Notes: a model not told the origin generated them from the letters alone. Shown: positions 47,961 through 60,020, counted from the first letter of the stretch. The stretch: 64,000 nucleotides of DNA from Chamaecrista fasciculata (GCA_003254925.1 QANZ01019100.1:17761-81760); one strand, 5' to 3'. Program-made: numbers and translations.

Positions 47961-48214
47961 TTCTGAGCGACACGTGGCTTTCAAAGCAACGGATGGCTGA
48001 AAATGGTTGAAAATTGAATTTGGCGCTGAGGGGAGGTTTGGGATTCTAAAATGGTAGGTAAAGCGTATGGTGGAAGATTGGTGTTTAAAATTTGAAATGC
48101 CAATTGAAAAAAGTCTGAATCTGATTTTGGGACTGAAATGACGTCATTTCTTTTGAGGATCAAATTTTTTATGATTATTGATTATTGATTAGATTAGATT
48201 AGATTAGATTTCTT

Positions 48215-48425
48215 TTATCCTTTACTCCTAGTTTAGCTAAATATTGGTGACAAAATCTATATGGCTAACGATATATAATGTAAAATTGATAGAAAAAGAA
48301 ACTCAAATCCTAACTTATATTCAAAAATAGGATGTAGTTTGTCGTTAATTTATTGAAAGAAGTTAGTAAAAAATAAAGGAATTAACTTGGGCACATTTTT
48401 ATCATTCTAAATTTAATTATTTTGT
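48215..48425 (-). repeat. MITE-like repeat, copy B (inverted)
   Basis: In reverse complement it matches copy A at 44450-44825, sharing AATAAATTAACGA and GTTAGGATTTGAGTTT. It lies just outside the Helitron's 5' end. Confidence 0.55.
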
Positions 48426-48868
48426 TTTGTATCATAAATAATTAAAAAACAAAAAAAAACTGGTGGACTACTCCATTAGCGAACCCACCTCCTAAAATGT
48501 TGATAGCTGGCGGATCCAATCAAACCCATTTTCAGAATCCGAGTCATATTAATAATGCTGGGTTCTCACTTCTCACTCACCGACTAAAGACGACATGGAC
48601 AACGCCAGTGTAGTGTACACCAAAAAGAAAAGAACTCTACACAATTATTGACCCCACCACCAAGGAATAAAACAGCCTGTAATAGAGCTGTGAACACTTA
48701 CATTTCACCTCTCTTTCTTTCTTTCTTTCTTTCTTCCCACTGTCTTATTTGTTATGCTTCCATCGAATTCTCAGATCTCTGTTTTAGCATAGAGCCATAG
48801 AACAGAACTCCTTCGATCTCTTTCGTTTGCAAATCGCGATTATTATTAATCATCGATCTCATAATATC
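48426..48868 (+). promoter_or_regulatory. Promoter and leader of the small gene
   Basis: Upstream sequence with a (TTTC)n microsatellite at about 48713-48737 and a pyrimidine-rich leader before the ATG. Confidence 0.4.
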
Positions 48869-49300
48869 ATGGGATCTCTCCCAGTCTCACAAACGGAGTC
48901 TAAACAACATGAAGGAGGAGGCCTTCGCAGACGGCTTTCGTCATTGTCCCTCAAGATCCAGGACACTTCGGCATCAGCAACATCGTCTTGGTCATTTCCC
49001 AGATCTAAATCGCTCTCATCAATGGGTAATTATGCTGGCAGCTCTATAAGGAGTTGGTGGGATTGGGGCTCAGCTTGGATCCTCTCCAGAAAACCTATTT
49101 TCGCTGCAGATCTGGAAATGAACGAAGACGAAACCAAGGCCCTTGGATCCCACAATAAGGGAAGCTGGAGACATGTTTTCTATAAGCTACGCTCTGAGTT
49201 TAGAAAGCTAATTGGTTCTGATAATCTCGCTCTTCCACAAACCTACAGGTACACCACCAATAATTTCAGTCAAATTGGAACCAGAACTACTCAACCCTAA
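48869..49300 (+). CDS. Small intronless plant protein of unknown function
   Basis: 143 residues without introns. I chose the ATG at 48869 (MGSLPVSQ) over the in-frame one at 48827, whose extension looks like leader. The N-terminus is Ser/Arg-rich and basic (LRRRLSSLSLKIQD, FPRSKSLSSMG). The centre has a Trp-rich block (SSIRSWWDWGSAWILSRK) and the C-terminal half reads NKGSWRHVFYKLRSEF and LALPQTYRY. I recall similar short uncharacterised proteins in other dicots, which argues for a real gene, but no domain or function. No signal peptide or clear membrane segment. Confidence 0.75.
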   Translation: MGSLPVSQTESKQHEGGGLRRRLSSLSLKIQDTSASATSSWSFPRSKSLSSMGNYAGSSIRSWWDWGSAWILSRKPIFAADLEMNEDETKALGSHNKGSWRHVFYKLRSEFRKLIGSDNLALPQTYRYTTNNFSQIGTRTTQP

Positions 49301-50226
49301 ATGTTGAACTTGAACCCCTCTACTCTCACTCTCTCAAATGATTATTATCAATGGCTTCCCTGCAATAAAAAAGTTCGAGATCTACAGATTGGAGTACTGT
49401 ACGTTTGTGTGCGTTGAGTTTACGATTCGTTTAATTTGTTGGTTATTGATATATTATTATTTTGTAATTGTTGTTGTGATTCAATTCATTCTGTTCGTGG
49501 TCAATCAAGATCAAGATCGCCATATATAAAAGCTGTAATTAGAAAGTTATATTAGTACGACTCTTGTAATGTAATGATGTAGGTTTCGATCAAATGAATG
49601 GATCTTAAAAGTTTGTGTGCCCTGCTTGCTTGCTGCTGCACATGCGTATCGTGCAAGTTTCGGGCATATATACGTATCTTGTTCATGTGCTTCGTCATTC
49701 AATTGATCTGTATGTGGCACTACTATTCCATATCCTGCAATATTTATATATATAAACTATAGGTAGTAGTATACATAGCTACTACGTTCATGATAGTAAG
49801 AAAATATTAAGAAAAAAACATTTTGTAACTACGATTTCTCATTTACAAAATCATTTCATAAAATTTTAATTTTTTTTCTTTTTACCAATTACTACCGAAT
49901 AGCTATATTTCGTTCATAGGCTAAAAATGTAAATGGACGCATGTTTCACCGTTGAGTGTTTATTGGTTTTCATTTAAATAATCAAAGTAATGGCCAAAAA
50001 ATATATATAATAATCAAAGTACTTACGTCACGTGCAAAGGCGTACCAATCATTTCGTCTTTCAATTTTCCCTAAGTTTGGAAGTTTTGCAGGCCAAAAAA
50101 ACAAGCAGGCCGAAGAAAAAACAAAGTTTGGATTTGTCAAAAGATATTAATGTAATTGAGATTAAATTTATATTTTATGTATTTTTGTAATATACAATTA
50201 ATAAAAAATAATATATATATATATAT
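49301..50226. other. 3' UTR and AT-rich spacer
   Basis: The 3' UTR of the small gene to about 49610, then AT-rich spacer ending in a TA run at the gap. No gene seen. Confidence 0.5.
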
Positions 50227-50862
50227 NNNNNNNNNNNNNNNNNNNNNNNNNNNNNNNNNNNNNNNNNNNNNNNNNNNNNNNNNNNNNNNNNNNNNNNNNN
50301 NNNNNNNNNNNNNNNNNNNNNNNNNNNNNNNNNNNNNNNNNNNNNNNNNNNNNNNNNNNNNNNNNNNNNNNNNNNNNNNNNNNNNNNNNNNNNNNNNNNN
50401 NNNNNNNNNNNNNNNNNNNNNNNNNNNNNNNNNNNNNNNNNNNNNNNNNNNNNNNNNNNNNNNNNNNNNNNNNNNNNNNNNNNNNNNNNNNNNNNNNNNN
50501 NNNNNNNNNNNNNNNNNNNNNNNNNNNNNNNNNNNNNNNNNNNNNNNNNNNNNNNNNNNNNNNNNNNNNNNNNNNNNNNNNNNNNNNNNNNNNNNNNNNN
50601 NNNNNNNNNNNNNNNNNNNNNNNNNNNNNNNNNNNNNNNNNNNNNNNNNNNNNNNNNNNNNNNNNNNNNNNNNNNNNNNNNNNNNNNNNNNNNNNNNNNN
50701 NNNNNNNNNNNNNNNNNNNNNNNNNNNNNNNNNNNNNNNNNNNNNNNNNNNNNNNNNNNNNNNNNNNNNNNNNNNNNNNNNNNNNNNNNNNNNNNNNNNN
50801 NNNNNNNNNNNNNNNNNNNNNNNNNNNNNNNNNNNNNNNNNNNNNNNNNNNNNNNNNNNNNN
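50227..50862. other. Assembly gap (636 N)
   Basis: Unsequenced bases. The gap cuts the C-terminal part of the RNase H-like reading frame on the minus strand. Confidence 0.99.
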
Positions 50863-51615
50863 ATAGGAACAAACCTTCAAAGAATCACCCTCAAGAATGA
50901 TCTTCTTACACCCGAAACGGAGAGCCATATTTGCACCAAGAATACCTGTCATTGCTTCCACCTGATCAGGTGGAATGTTAGCAGAAATTCTCTTTGAAAT
51001 AGCACCTAACATAGCCCCACGATGATCTCTAATTATGCATCCAAGGCCCCCTGATCCGTCCTCAAGAATAGCGCCATCAAAAATCACCTTGAAATAACCT
51101 CGTGGGGGAGGTTCCCAAGCTGAAGCGTTGATATCAGAATGTACATTATTCACTGGATTCACAGTCAACTCATCATTGAGTCTTTTACATGACTCGATCA
51201 AAGAGGAACCTGTCGCTGCTCTGAAATTTGGGTCATGGAGGATGTTATTTCTTCTCTCCCACATCTTATACAATATAATTGCAAAGAAATTAAAATCAGT
51301 TTTGCTCCACCAAGTTAGAGCAATTGCCAGCCAACTAATGAAGGGCATATCATGATCAAACTCCTGAACAAAAGGTAAACCAGAAGCAATCCAAAGAGAA
51401 TGAATTAATTTGCAAGAAAGCAAAGCATGAAGGCAACTCTCAAGATCCTCATTGCAAGAGGGGCAAGTAGCCTCAACATCCAACCCCCTATGATTGAGGG
51501 CCTCAAAAGTGGGAAGAATATTTCTACAACATCTCCAAAGAAAAACTTTGTATTTTGGGGGAAGATCATTTTTCCACACAGCATTCCAGACAGGCCCAAT
51601 CTTTACCCAACTCAT
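50863..51615 (-). mobile_element. Non-LTR retrotransposon fragment: zinc-binding RT region plus RNase H
   Basis: An open minus-strand frame of about 250 codons enters the N gap. It starts MSWVKIGPVWNAVWK and has the reverse-transcriptase zinc-binding region (PPKYKVFLWRCCRNILPT, then CPSC..ES..H....C), followed by an RVT_3 type RNase H-like domain (FKVIFDGAI, GGLGCIIRDHRGAML, EGDSLKV; the usual DG and E residues are present). In plants this pair forms the 3' end of LINE ORF2 or stands alone as many predicted genes. No reverse transcriptase domain precedes it, so it is 5'-truncated or domesticated. Confidence 0.8.
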
Positions 51616-52255
51616 TGTGGTAATTTTTTTATTTTTTAATATATATAAAAAAAATAAAAAAAAATCCTAGCTTTCTGTCTCTCTCGCAGCTGCGGCCAAG
51701 AAGAAGAAATCGAAGCAGCTAGGGGCTCCTGCTAGCGACAGTGAGCCCCTCCTTTCTCTTTCTTTTAGGTATTTTTTTTGTCTTTCTTCCTCCATTAGGA
51801 AGGTTTCTTCTTCTATTAGGGAAGTTTTGCTTCTTCTTCTAGAGAAGTTTTCTTCCTTTCATTAGAAAATGTAGGATTCTCGTTTTCTTTCTAGATTTGG
51901 TGGAGCTTTTCTTGAAAGAGGAATTGTTTTGAAGAGTGTTCTCTCAAAGATAAAAGAGGGTGTGTTGCCTCTCTTTCACTTCTTCAAAATGTTCCTTTTT
52001 TCTGTATATGTTAGTAAAGATCTATAAAGTTTTGTATATTTTCTGGTGTAGGAGATTCAAATCTTATTCTCTCTTAGGTGTGTTGTCTAAGATATTCTTC
52101 TTCTTCTCCTATATTGTTGTATGTATCATGTTCTCAGGAGCGCAGGGTTGTGTTGAAATTGTTAGATGTAATCATTGCTTGTTTCCTTGATGTATGGCTT
52201 TATGCCTTTCTCTTCATGAATGAAAGTTTCATGTTCTGACCAAAAAGTAAAAAAA
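51616..52255 (+). repeat. LINE-like 5'/3' untranslated debris
   Basis: Begins with a leader-like stretch (CTAGCTTTCTGTCTCTCTCG, then AAGAAGAAGAAATCGAAG) and ends with CTTTATGCCTTTCTCTTCAT and an A-rich tail at about 52240, the look of a plant L1 3' end. No domain is encoded. Confidence 0.45.
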
Positions 52256-52611
52256 AATATATATATAAATATAATAATATCAAATGATATTTTATATAAG
52301 TAAAAAGTTAATTTTTGTGTATAAAAATATAAAACTAAAACTATATATTATATAATATAATTAAATTGTATTTTACAAAAATAAATCACTCATTTTAAAT
52401 TTTCTTCGAGTTTAAATTTAGGTTTGAAAATTCAACTATTTATAGAATATGAAAATAAATATTGAATTTGATACCCGTACGAATACAAATCTAAGGACAA
52501 TGATAATTTTTTTTACGAGTTCAAATTCAAAAACCATGATTGTTATCTGAACCCTACATATGAACATTCTTAGTTGAAACAACAAATAGACTTGGATCCT
52601 CTATATTATAA

Positions 52612-52852
52612 GGGTTAGACTATAATGTAAAGTTTGATTATTGACATGGGATGCAATGGGTCATGAGCCAATAAAATAATGACACGTGGAAAAGTTAGTT
52701 GTATGTAAGTAGTGGTGTGACTCCATACATAGTTTTGATTGGTTGAAAAAATTATTATTTTTCAGCATTAAATTACATCAATAACTAAAATTATGCCACA
52801 TCAGCAATTGCATCTTATGTCAATAATCAAACTTTGCATCTTAGACTAACCC
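52612..52852. repeat. MITE with ~45-bp inverted ends
   Basis: GGGTTAGACTATAATG at the left and its near complement ending AGACTAACCC at the right, both continuing into GTTTGATTATTGACAT. 241 bp, no coding. The target duplication is not clear. Confidence 0.75.
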
Positions 52853-53092
52853 ATCTAAATTTTTATATTTAAAATCTCTGACTTTAAGTTTGAATCAAAA
52901 AAAAAAAAATTAGATGAAAAAATTGTCTAAAAAGATTTATAGCTCCGTTTATTAAAAAGTATATAAAAAAGTATTTAACTTATATCTAATTTATAATAAT
53001 AATATTCATTTATACATGTGAAAATAAAAATATAATGTCCGAATTTTATATGCAAATCAATTACAAAATTATAATGATAATTTTGTATAAAG

Positions 53093-53201
53093 TCACATTA
53101 CTAGTTACATACAACTAACTCTTCCACGTGTCATTATTTTATTGACTCATGATTCATTGCATCCTATATCAAAAATCAAACTTTGCACTATAGTCTAACC
53201 C
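53093..53201. repeat. Partial inverted copy of the 52612 MITE
   Basis: Matches the left 110 bp of the 52612-52852 element in reverse complement (CACGTGTCATTATTTTATTG; ends TCTAACCC). It forms a larger fold-back with it. Confidence 0.75.
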
Positions 53202-53639
53202 AATTTAAATTTAAATATATTCTATTGTATATAAGAAAACTTAAAAAGGCCTGTCTAACGGTTAGAAGTAGACACGTATAGCGAGAGCAACGAGGAATCC
53301 GTGTCACACTGTATATTACTTTGGACCGTTTCACATGGTCTCTCTTCAACACGTGCGAAGTTTGGATATCACGTGCAAGGTGTGGTTTGGGTTGGGTACT
53401 CGGCAAGCACTCTAGTCACTCTCTTCATTTCATTTCAAGGCTTTGCTTTCGAGCCCGAAACAATGAATGACATTGGGTACTACTCTCTCTACTCACACAG
53501 TAAATAAAAATACAAGAATTTCCTTAAAATAAAATTGGGGAAAAAAAAAAAATTAACGCCGGTTTGTTTGTCTGTCTCGCAAGAGAGAGAGAGAGAGAGG
53601 GAGAGAGAGAGAGAGAGAAGAGAAGGGGCAGCATCACAC
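53202..53639 (+). promoter_or_regulatory. Bromodomain gene promoter and leader
   Basis: Upstream sequence ending in a GA microsatellite (about 53583-53620) that would lie in the 5' UTR and reads as GAGA elements. Confidence 0.45.
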
Positions 53640-56600
53640 ATGGGTAAGGTAGTGGAGAAGACGAAGAAGAAGAAAGGTCGACCCTCTCTTTTGGATCTCC
53701 AAAAACGAACCCTCAAAGAGCAACAGCAACAACAGCAACAGCAACAGCAACAGCTTAAGCGACACAACAACCCTGCCCCTAATTCTGACCTTAATTATAG
53801 GACTGCCCCTAATTCTCTCCGGCGATCCACTCGCCGTAACCCCAATCCAGATGATGCTGACTCGCCGGAGAAGCTCCACGACGACGACGACGAAGATGAC
53901 GAATTATCAACGGGGAAACGCCGGGAGAAGAAGCTCAAGCTTGTCCTTAAATTGCCTTCCCAGAGATCCTCCTTCAATTCTGCATCTTCCAATTCTTGTG
54001 GATCCGATACTGTCAATTTGGAGGATGATAACGTTGCCTCCAACAATAAGAAGCGCAAGATCACAGCGATCCGAGATGGATCCGTGTCCGCCGATGCTGA
54101 TAAGGTGTGTAAAAAAAAGTTATGGTTTGGATTAGGAAAGTTTCCTTCACCTGGGCACTTTATTCTAGGTCCGAAAGCGCCAATTTCTTTTTTTAAAATA
54201 GACTCTTTTTTTGTCTTCATTTGGTGCAAGTGTAGTTTAGTTTGACATTTTTTTGAAATTCTTTGAAATTCTGCCTCTGAGTCTGAGGTATGTTGATGGA
54301 TTCTAGAATTTCTGTTATACTGCTCAGGTTTGACTAGGTCTGCCTTTGGAGTTAGAGTTATGTTGTCACGGCAAGTTTTAGCAGAATATTTACATTCTAA
54401 TTTTGAGAATTATGCGTTTCATTAAAAATATAATGACTGGATTGTCATGTCTGATATAAAACTTTCTTTCGGTCAGTCTTTTCATTTATAATTGTTTCAC
54501 AGTACAACATAATTTCCCTTTTTGGCCACTTTGAGTACCTGGCAACTTCGCTTTTTAACAGCTACTTTGCTGTTTGTAACCCTGTGGAAACACACATGCA
54601 TAATTATTCACCGCCTTTCTTTTGCTTTCGTTCCTGCAGGGCGATAAGTATATTACTGGCATTAACGCAACAAAAACTCCTCATGGTTTGTTAATGTCAT
54701 AACCGCTTTATTCATATTTTTTTAATTATTAATTTAATTCCTGGATTAACAATTTGATCTGCTCAGGGACTCAGCAGGATTCAGGACCTTCAACACCTTT
54801 ACCTGATAAAAAGCTGTTACTTTTCATTCTCGACAGGCTTCAAAAGTATTACCTCTGCTCCCGAGTACCCAGCTTATATATCGCCTTGATGTAGCTTCTG
54901 AATTTCATTTTGTGACAACTTTTTTTAAACACAAAATTAATAAATTTCAGGAAGGATACTTATGGTGTGTTTTCTGAGCCAGTTGACCCAAGTGAGGTTA
55001 GTCTTGAAAAATATGTATGTTATGTGCTTATAGTAGTGACACATCATTTGTTCTAAGATGGTAATTGCTGCTTGCAGCTTCCAGATTACCATGAAGTTAT
55101 AGAGCATCCAATGGACTTCGGAACAGTGAAGAAGAAGTTAGAAGGTGGAGCCTATGTCAACTTGGAACAATTTGAGGTTAGTATCTGTTTGTGTTCAGAT
55201 GGTAAAATTTTTAATTTGCTCTCTGGAGAGTGAAGAGGTTTCTTAGCACACTGATTACATATTGATACATCGTGTTTGAAAGTTTGGCATAAGCTAACCT
55301 CTAAATTTTCTACGGTTTTTATTAAGTGGCTAGGCCGGTTATAGAGTAGAAGTTGATTTATACGGTTGAACTTAAAATAAAGGGGAAGACCTTTTTGGTG
55401 CAATTAGATCAAGTTTTGCAACCTGTGTAAGTCATGTTTACCAAACGCCCTCAAAATTAAATGCTAAAAGGATGTGGTTAAAGTTTTTAGTTGCAGATGT
55501 CTAATTTATTAAGACGTAGCATACAAGGGAAAATATATTAAAACATATGATTGCTTTTCTTACTAATACCAAGAAGTTTAAATTGGTACCGTTTATAGTA
55601 ACAATCATATTTGACCATTCAAGCCATCACTTTTGATTTACTGCAAACTTCAGTTTTTGTTATTCCTCAACTTTGCTTAGAGTTTGAAATTAAACTTCTG
55701 AGAAATAAGATTTTTTAGGATAGTGACTAAATTTGTTTTCATTTTATAGGCTGGGGCTTGTTTACTCTCCAACATTATATTATGTAGAAAAACCAGAGGA
55801 ATGGATGTGTCTTTTGTAATCTAAGAAAACTGCAGACCAGTCTTGGTTTGTTTTGGGAACAAGAGGAATGGATGAAAATTAGGGATGCTATTGGTGTTTA
55901 AGAGGCTTGGGTTACTTGTTAGCTGTCCATATAGTTGAATGATTCAATTCAGGACCTTCTTTCTTATATTAGGATGTTCTCTTTTCTGAGAAATATTTAT
56001 GTATGGGATGTGTTTATGACAAGCGGTGACATTCCTTTACCATTCTGTTTGTGGGATATTCACATATATAAGACCATTCATTGTTAACTAAGTTGGTTTA
56101 GTAATTGATTGATTATTTATTTGTTATCATTAATTGCTATGAGTACTGAAATGATGCTATGATTGTGCAGGGAGATGTTTTCTTAATATGTACAAATGCC
56201 ATGCAGTATAATTCCCCAGATACCATATATTTTAGACAGGTGATTTTCTAAGATGAGTTTCTGTATTTGCCAGTATTTTGGCCTTTCTCTGTGTTGTCTG
56301 AAATTAGCAAATTGATGCCAGGCACGATCAATTCAAGAACTGGCAAAAAAGAACTTTGAGAATCTTAGGCAAGATAGTGATGGTAATGAGCCTGAGCCGA
56401 GAATAGTTAGAAGAGGCAGACCACCGACCAAGAATCTGAAGAAAACACAGATAAAAAATTCATCAGAGCGTGCTGGTTCTGAATTTTCATCAGATGCCAC
56501 TCTTCCTGTTGGGGGAGAAAATGCCATGTGGTCCAATTATGATACTAGGAAAGGACCCCATAATTTACAGAAGTCTGCTTTTGCGGATCTGTCTGGACAA

Positions 56601-58666
56601 TCTCATGTTGCTCGCAATAATGATTTTTGTAGTAGTTGGTCGGCGGAGAACAAATCAGAAAAGATTGATGATTTCACAGGTTCATTATCTAACAAAAAAC
56701 TTGATGCTCCCCTTCACTAATTATAGTGTTCAATCTTTTCGCATAGACTTAGCTTTGGGTTTGATGCATTGCATTCTTACTTTTCATAGTTTTTGTTCTT
56801 ACAGGATCACCTTTTAAGGGAAATACAACTAAATATACAAAAAAACAGTTTGTACTTGATGAGAACAGGCGAAACACATATCAGCAATTTCTTCCATCAG
56901 CTACTGGTCGAGAGCCATCCGTTCTGACTACATTTGATGGCGAGAGGAAATTACTGCTACCTGTATGTGTTTGACTGCCATTTAAGCTTTCAATTTATCT
57001 CTTTGAAATGAAAATGGGAACTAATGAATGTGTTGGATGGCACTGTAGATTGGTGATCTATAGTATTAAGTTTAACAAAATAATTTTATCAGCAGGAATA
57101 TGACCTTTTGCAATATCCACTATGTAAATAGGGTAAATTCCAGTTTATTAAGCATGGTATAACCCATTTCACATTGGCATCCCATGGTTTAAACACTGTT
57201 ACTCTCCTTGTGCTTTTCTCCTAGCTGTTTTACAATCCTCTGCTATTATTTTCTTAATTTATAAATGGCAGGATCCAGTGAGTAGCACGTGCAAGTTGAA
57301 TTTTCCCCTTTCTCGGAAGATTCCTTCCTACTTCCCTACTAAACCTCAATCCCTTGCCCCACTAGAGCCCCAAACTCTTTTAATTCTGACACCAAATCCC
57401 TTTCACTCGAAGAATGGGATGATGGGTTTGAGGAGTATGGTCTCAGTGGCACAAAGAGATGGATTAAATAGGAGATTGAGGAAATTGTGAGAAACCTGAT
57501 AATAATGGTGCATGATGATAAGCTAGTAGTGGATTAAAGCTTAGGGCCATAGTGACGATGTAAACCATAGGGTGGCAATGTAAAGTGGCCAAGAATAATT
57601 CCCTCAATCTGGTGATATTAAGACAGCCAAACACTGGGTTTTCATGCACTGTTATTTGCTTTTATTTGTTCAGTTCTATAAATGTTCATCTGCTTCACTT
57701 GAGTTTGATTGATTGATTTGGCATTGGTGTGATTAGGTTGGCCTTCACTCAGAGTATGGATATGCTAGAAGTCTGGCACAATTTGCTGCCCATCTAGGAC
57801 CCGTTGCTTGGAAAATCGCATCAAAGAAGATAGAGCGGTGCCTCCCTCAGGGCATCAAGTTTGGCCCAGGATGGGTTGGAGAAAATGATGTCACACAACC
57901 TATACCAATGCCACGACCATCACCTGCATCAGTTGTATCATTGCCATTGCAATGCCTTGGTGGCCAGAGTTCCGTATCCAGTGTGGTTGGTCCAGTTGAA
58001 CCGAAACATGAGAAATCCTCTGAGAAGTCCGAAGGAAATATTTCATCAGAGAAGCATGCACCTTCGACTCACTTACCTTTAGAAGGCCATCCATCCAATC
58101 CTATTTCTCCTTGTTTCAACCCCACATCATCCTCCTTTGTTCTCAATAGATCTTTCGAACGTAATGCTGAAAAGGCAGAGGTTAATAGAGGATCAAATTC
58201 TCCTATGGGGAGCAATTTAGAGAATAGCAGTATTAATGCAACACGGCCCATGGTCAATGGGTTTAATGTTGCATCTCATATGGGAAAACTACGTGGAGCT
58301 TCCCAACCTGGTGGGTTTAATATGGATTCTTCTTCAACGGTTGACACTTCATCTAGGTCTAGTAATAACTTATCGCACTCTGCTCCTGCAAATAGCATTA
58401 AGTCCGACGATGCCAAGATCCCAGAAAATTCAAATACAAAATCTAGCAGCACGTTAGCCAACAATAAGAATGAGTCACTATTAAAGTCGATGCCAGGCCT
58501 TCATTCACCAGCATATTGGCAGCCATACCAGAAGTCTATTCCTGGATTACCATCTCAGCAGAAGCCAGATCCAATTCCACCGGACCTTAATATCAGATTT
58601 CAAGCTCCCGGGTCCCCAAATTCGAACCGAGTTGATTCAACACCAGATTTGGCGTTGCAGTTGTGA
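53640..58666 (+). CDS. Bromodomain protein of the BRD1/2/13 (BRD7/9-like) type
   Basis: Nine exons give 749 residues: 53640-54104, 54640-54685, 54767-54845, 54951-54996, 55078-55176, 56171-56239, 56322-56679, 56805-56962, 57737-58666. The frame is continuous. The start [20 protein letters not shown] includes an AT-hook-like KKGRPS. A polyQ tract follows at ~28-38 (CAG/CAA mix), then acidic and basic runs. The bromodomain (~185-285) has [14 protein letters not shown] and the acetyl-lysine-reading Asn in QYNSPDT (~259). A second AT-hook-like RRGRPP lies at ~310. The conserved C-terminal part has [20 protein letters not shown]. Arabidopsis BRD1/2/13 are subunits of the BRM SWI/SNF complexes in the nucleus. 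Confidence 0.9.
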
Positions 58667-59315
58667 GAAAAATTTCTCCGGTCTGTTATTTTCTTAAGTT
58701 AACCATAGAAGTTAGAATGGTGGGTTATAATATACATATTCAGCGTACGCCCGGCAGAGAGACCAGAGTTAGCCCTCTTCAACATGGGTCCTGTTGGAAC
58801 CACACCTAACTGCAATGTAAAGGAGTAGAGCTTTCCTGTACAGATTGATGTATTTTAAATTTTTAATTATTAGGCCCGCAATCATAATGGTTTCATTTGT
58901 TAGATTGGAAACCAGATTATGTTGAATATATTCCAGATAAAATAGATTTTTATTGATCTGATACTTGAGTTTTGTGGACTGTATGTTGTATGTACACTTG
59001 TACTGTATCAGGAGAAAATGCTGCTGATGGAGCAATCTCCAATAAAATAAAATATAATAAATAAAAAATTGAATTCGATCGTTTGATGTTAGGCAATGGC
59101 TAGTTGAAATTTTGTACAACAACCTAAAATCTTGCTTTCCAAGCATATGTTGTGTTTGACACACGGTTGCATCTTCCACACTCCTTTTATAGTCATCAAT
59201 ATGATGATAGTTCAATCCCATTGAGTCATTACTCATTAATATTCTAACTGATTTTATTACTGATTTGAATTTAAAAATCTTGTTATCATCACTAAAAAAA
59301 GTTGTAATTTAGCCT
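58667..59315. other. Bromodomain gene 3' UTR and spacer
   Basis: 3' UTR, with AATAAA words at about 59041, then spacer up to the MITE. No gene seen. Confidence 0.5.
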
Positions 59316-59656
59316 AAGAAGCATGGACACATCATTTTGAGGGCGTGTCGCCGTGTCGGACACGTGTCAGTGTCCGACACCCGTACGACATTGACACGAC
59401 ACATATTCATAAATTTTAAAATATAAATCAATTTTTTGTGACTTTAACATGACATATAAGAGAAAATAATAGTACATATGACATATATTATGAATAAAAC
59501 TTGTAATTTTTAAATTTTTCATTAAAAATTATGAATATTTAATTATTTATATATATAAATATATGGCGTGTCGTGTCGCGTAATTTTGAGAGTTTAGCGT
59601 ATCGTTGTGTCCGTGTCCGTGTCGTGTCCCGTGTCCGTGTCAGTGTCCATGCTTAT
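59316..59656. repeat. CGTGTC-rich MITE, copy 3 with 8-bp target duplication
   Basis: AAGCATGGACAC and GTGTCCATGCTT form the ends. TTTAGCCT flanks both sides (59308-59315 and 59657-59664), an exact 8-bp duplication of hAT type. The body aligns with the copies at 9799 and 37001. Confidence 0.85.
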
Positions 59657-59699
59657 TTTAGCCTTTATCTTTATTTCTTTAGGCACAAGTATTTTTGTT

Positions 59700-60020
59700 T
59701 TCAAAATTTACATTAACTTTTAATTTGGTTGTAAATGTACTTTATTGTTAATTTCATCTAATATTTTACTTTTTAATAAATTTTATTCCTTGACTAATTT
59801 CATTAAATAAATAAATGAAACATATTATTGTATTTTGTAATCTGACTTAAAATTTTTATTAATTTTATATTATATGTCATTATCAACGTAAAATCTATCG
59901 ATAATATTAATATTTGACTAAAAAAAAGAAAATAATAAAATTCATCAAAATATAAAATTTTAAAAATAAAATTGATTAAAAATTAATATAAATATTAAAA
60001 ATAAAAATACTATTTTTTTT
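59700..60020. repeat. MITE-like repeat, copy C
   Basis: Diverged relative of the 44450-44825 repeat, sharing the order of ATTTCATCT, ATATTTTAC, TATTATATGTCATTA and an AAAATCTATCGATAA word. Confidence 0.5.

Larger units (their letters stand above)
44841..48208 (-). mobile_element. Non-autonomous Helitron carrying host gene fragments
   Basis: On the minus strand the element starts TCTAATCTAATC at 48208 and ends CTAG at 44841, inserted between A (48209) and T (44840) as Helitrons do. A perfect 7-bp stem hairpin, CCCGTGC-GAAT-GCACGGG, ends about 10 bases before the CTAG. There is no RepHel coding. The interior contains exon-like pieces with intact splice sites from a VAMP72-type SNARE gene (45574-45635) and from a CCAR1/DBC1-like gene (46546-46834), plus other exon-like pieces not assigned. 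The 5' start is slightly uncertain because the terminal word repeats. Confidence 0.82.

Noticed and set aside
45200..48000. A functional VAMP or CCAR1-like gene on the minus strand
   Set aside because: Only isolated exons from different families are present, with an early stop after AQDF and most domains missing, all inside Helitron borders.
53721..53753. CAG repeat as an expansion-type locus
   Set aside because: It is a short CAA-interrupted tract that encodes polyQ, which is ordinary in plant nuclear proteins.
53489..53879. Antisense frames opposite the polyQ and GA tracts
   Set aside because: They are low-complexity shadows (Cys, Leu or Ser runs) of the bromodomain gene's first exon and leader.
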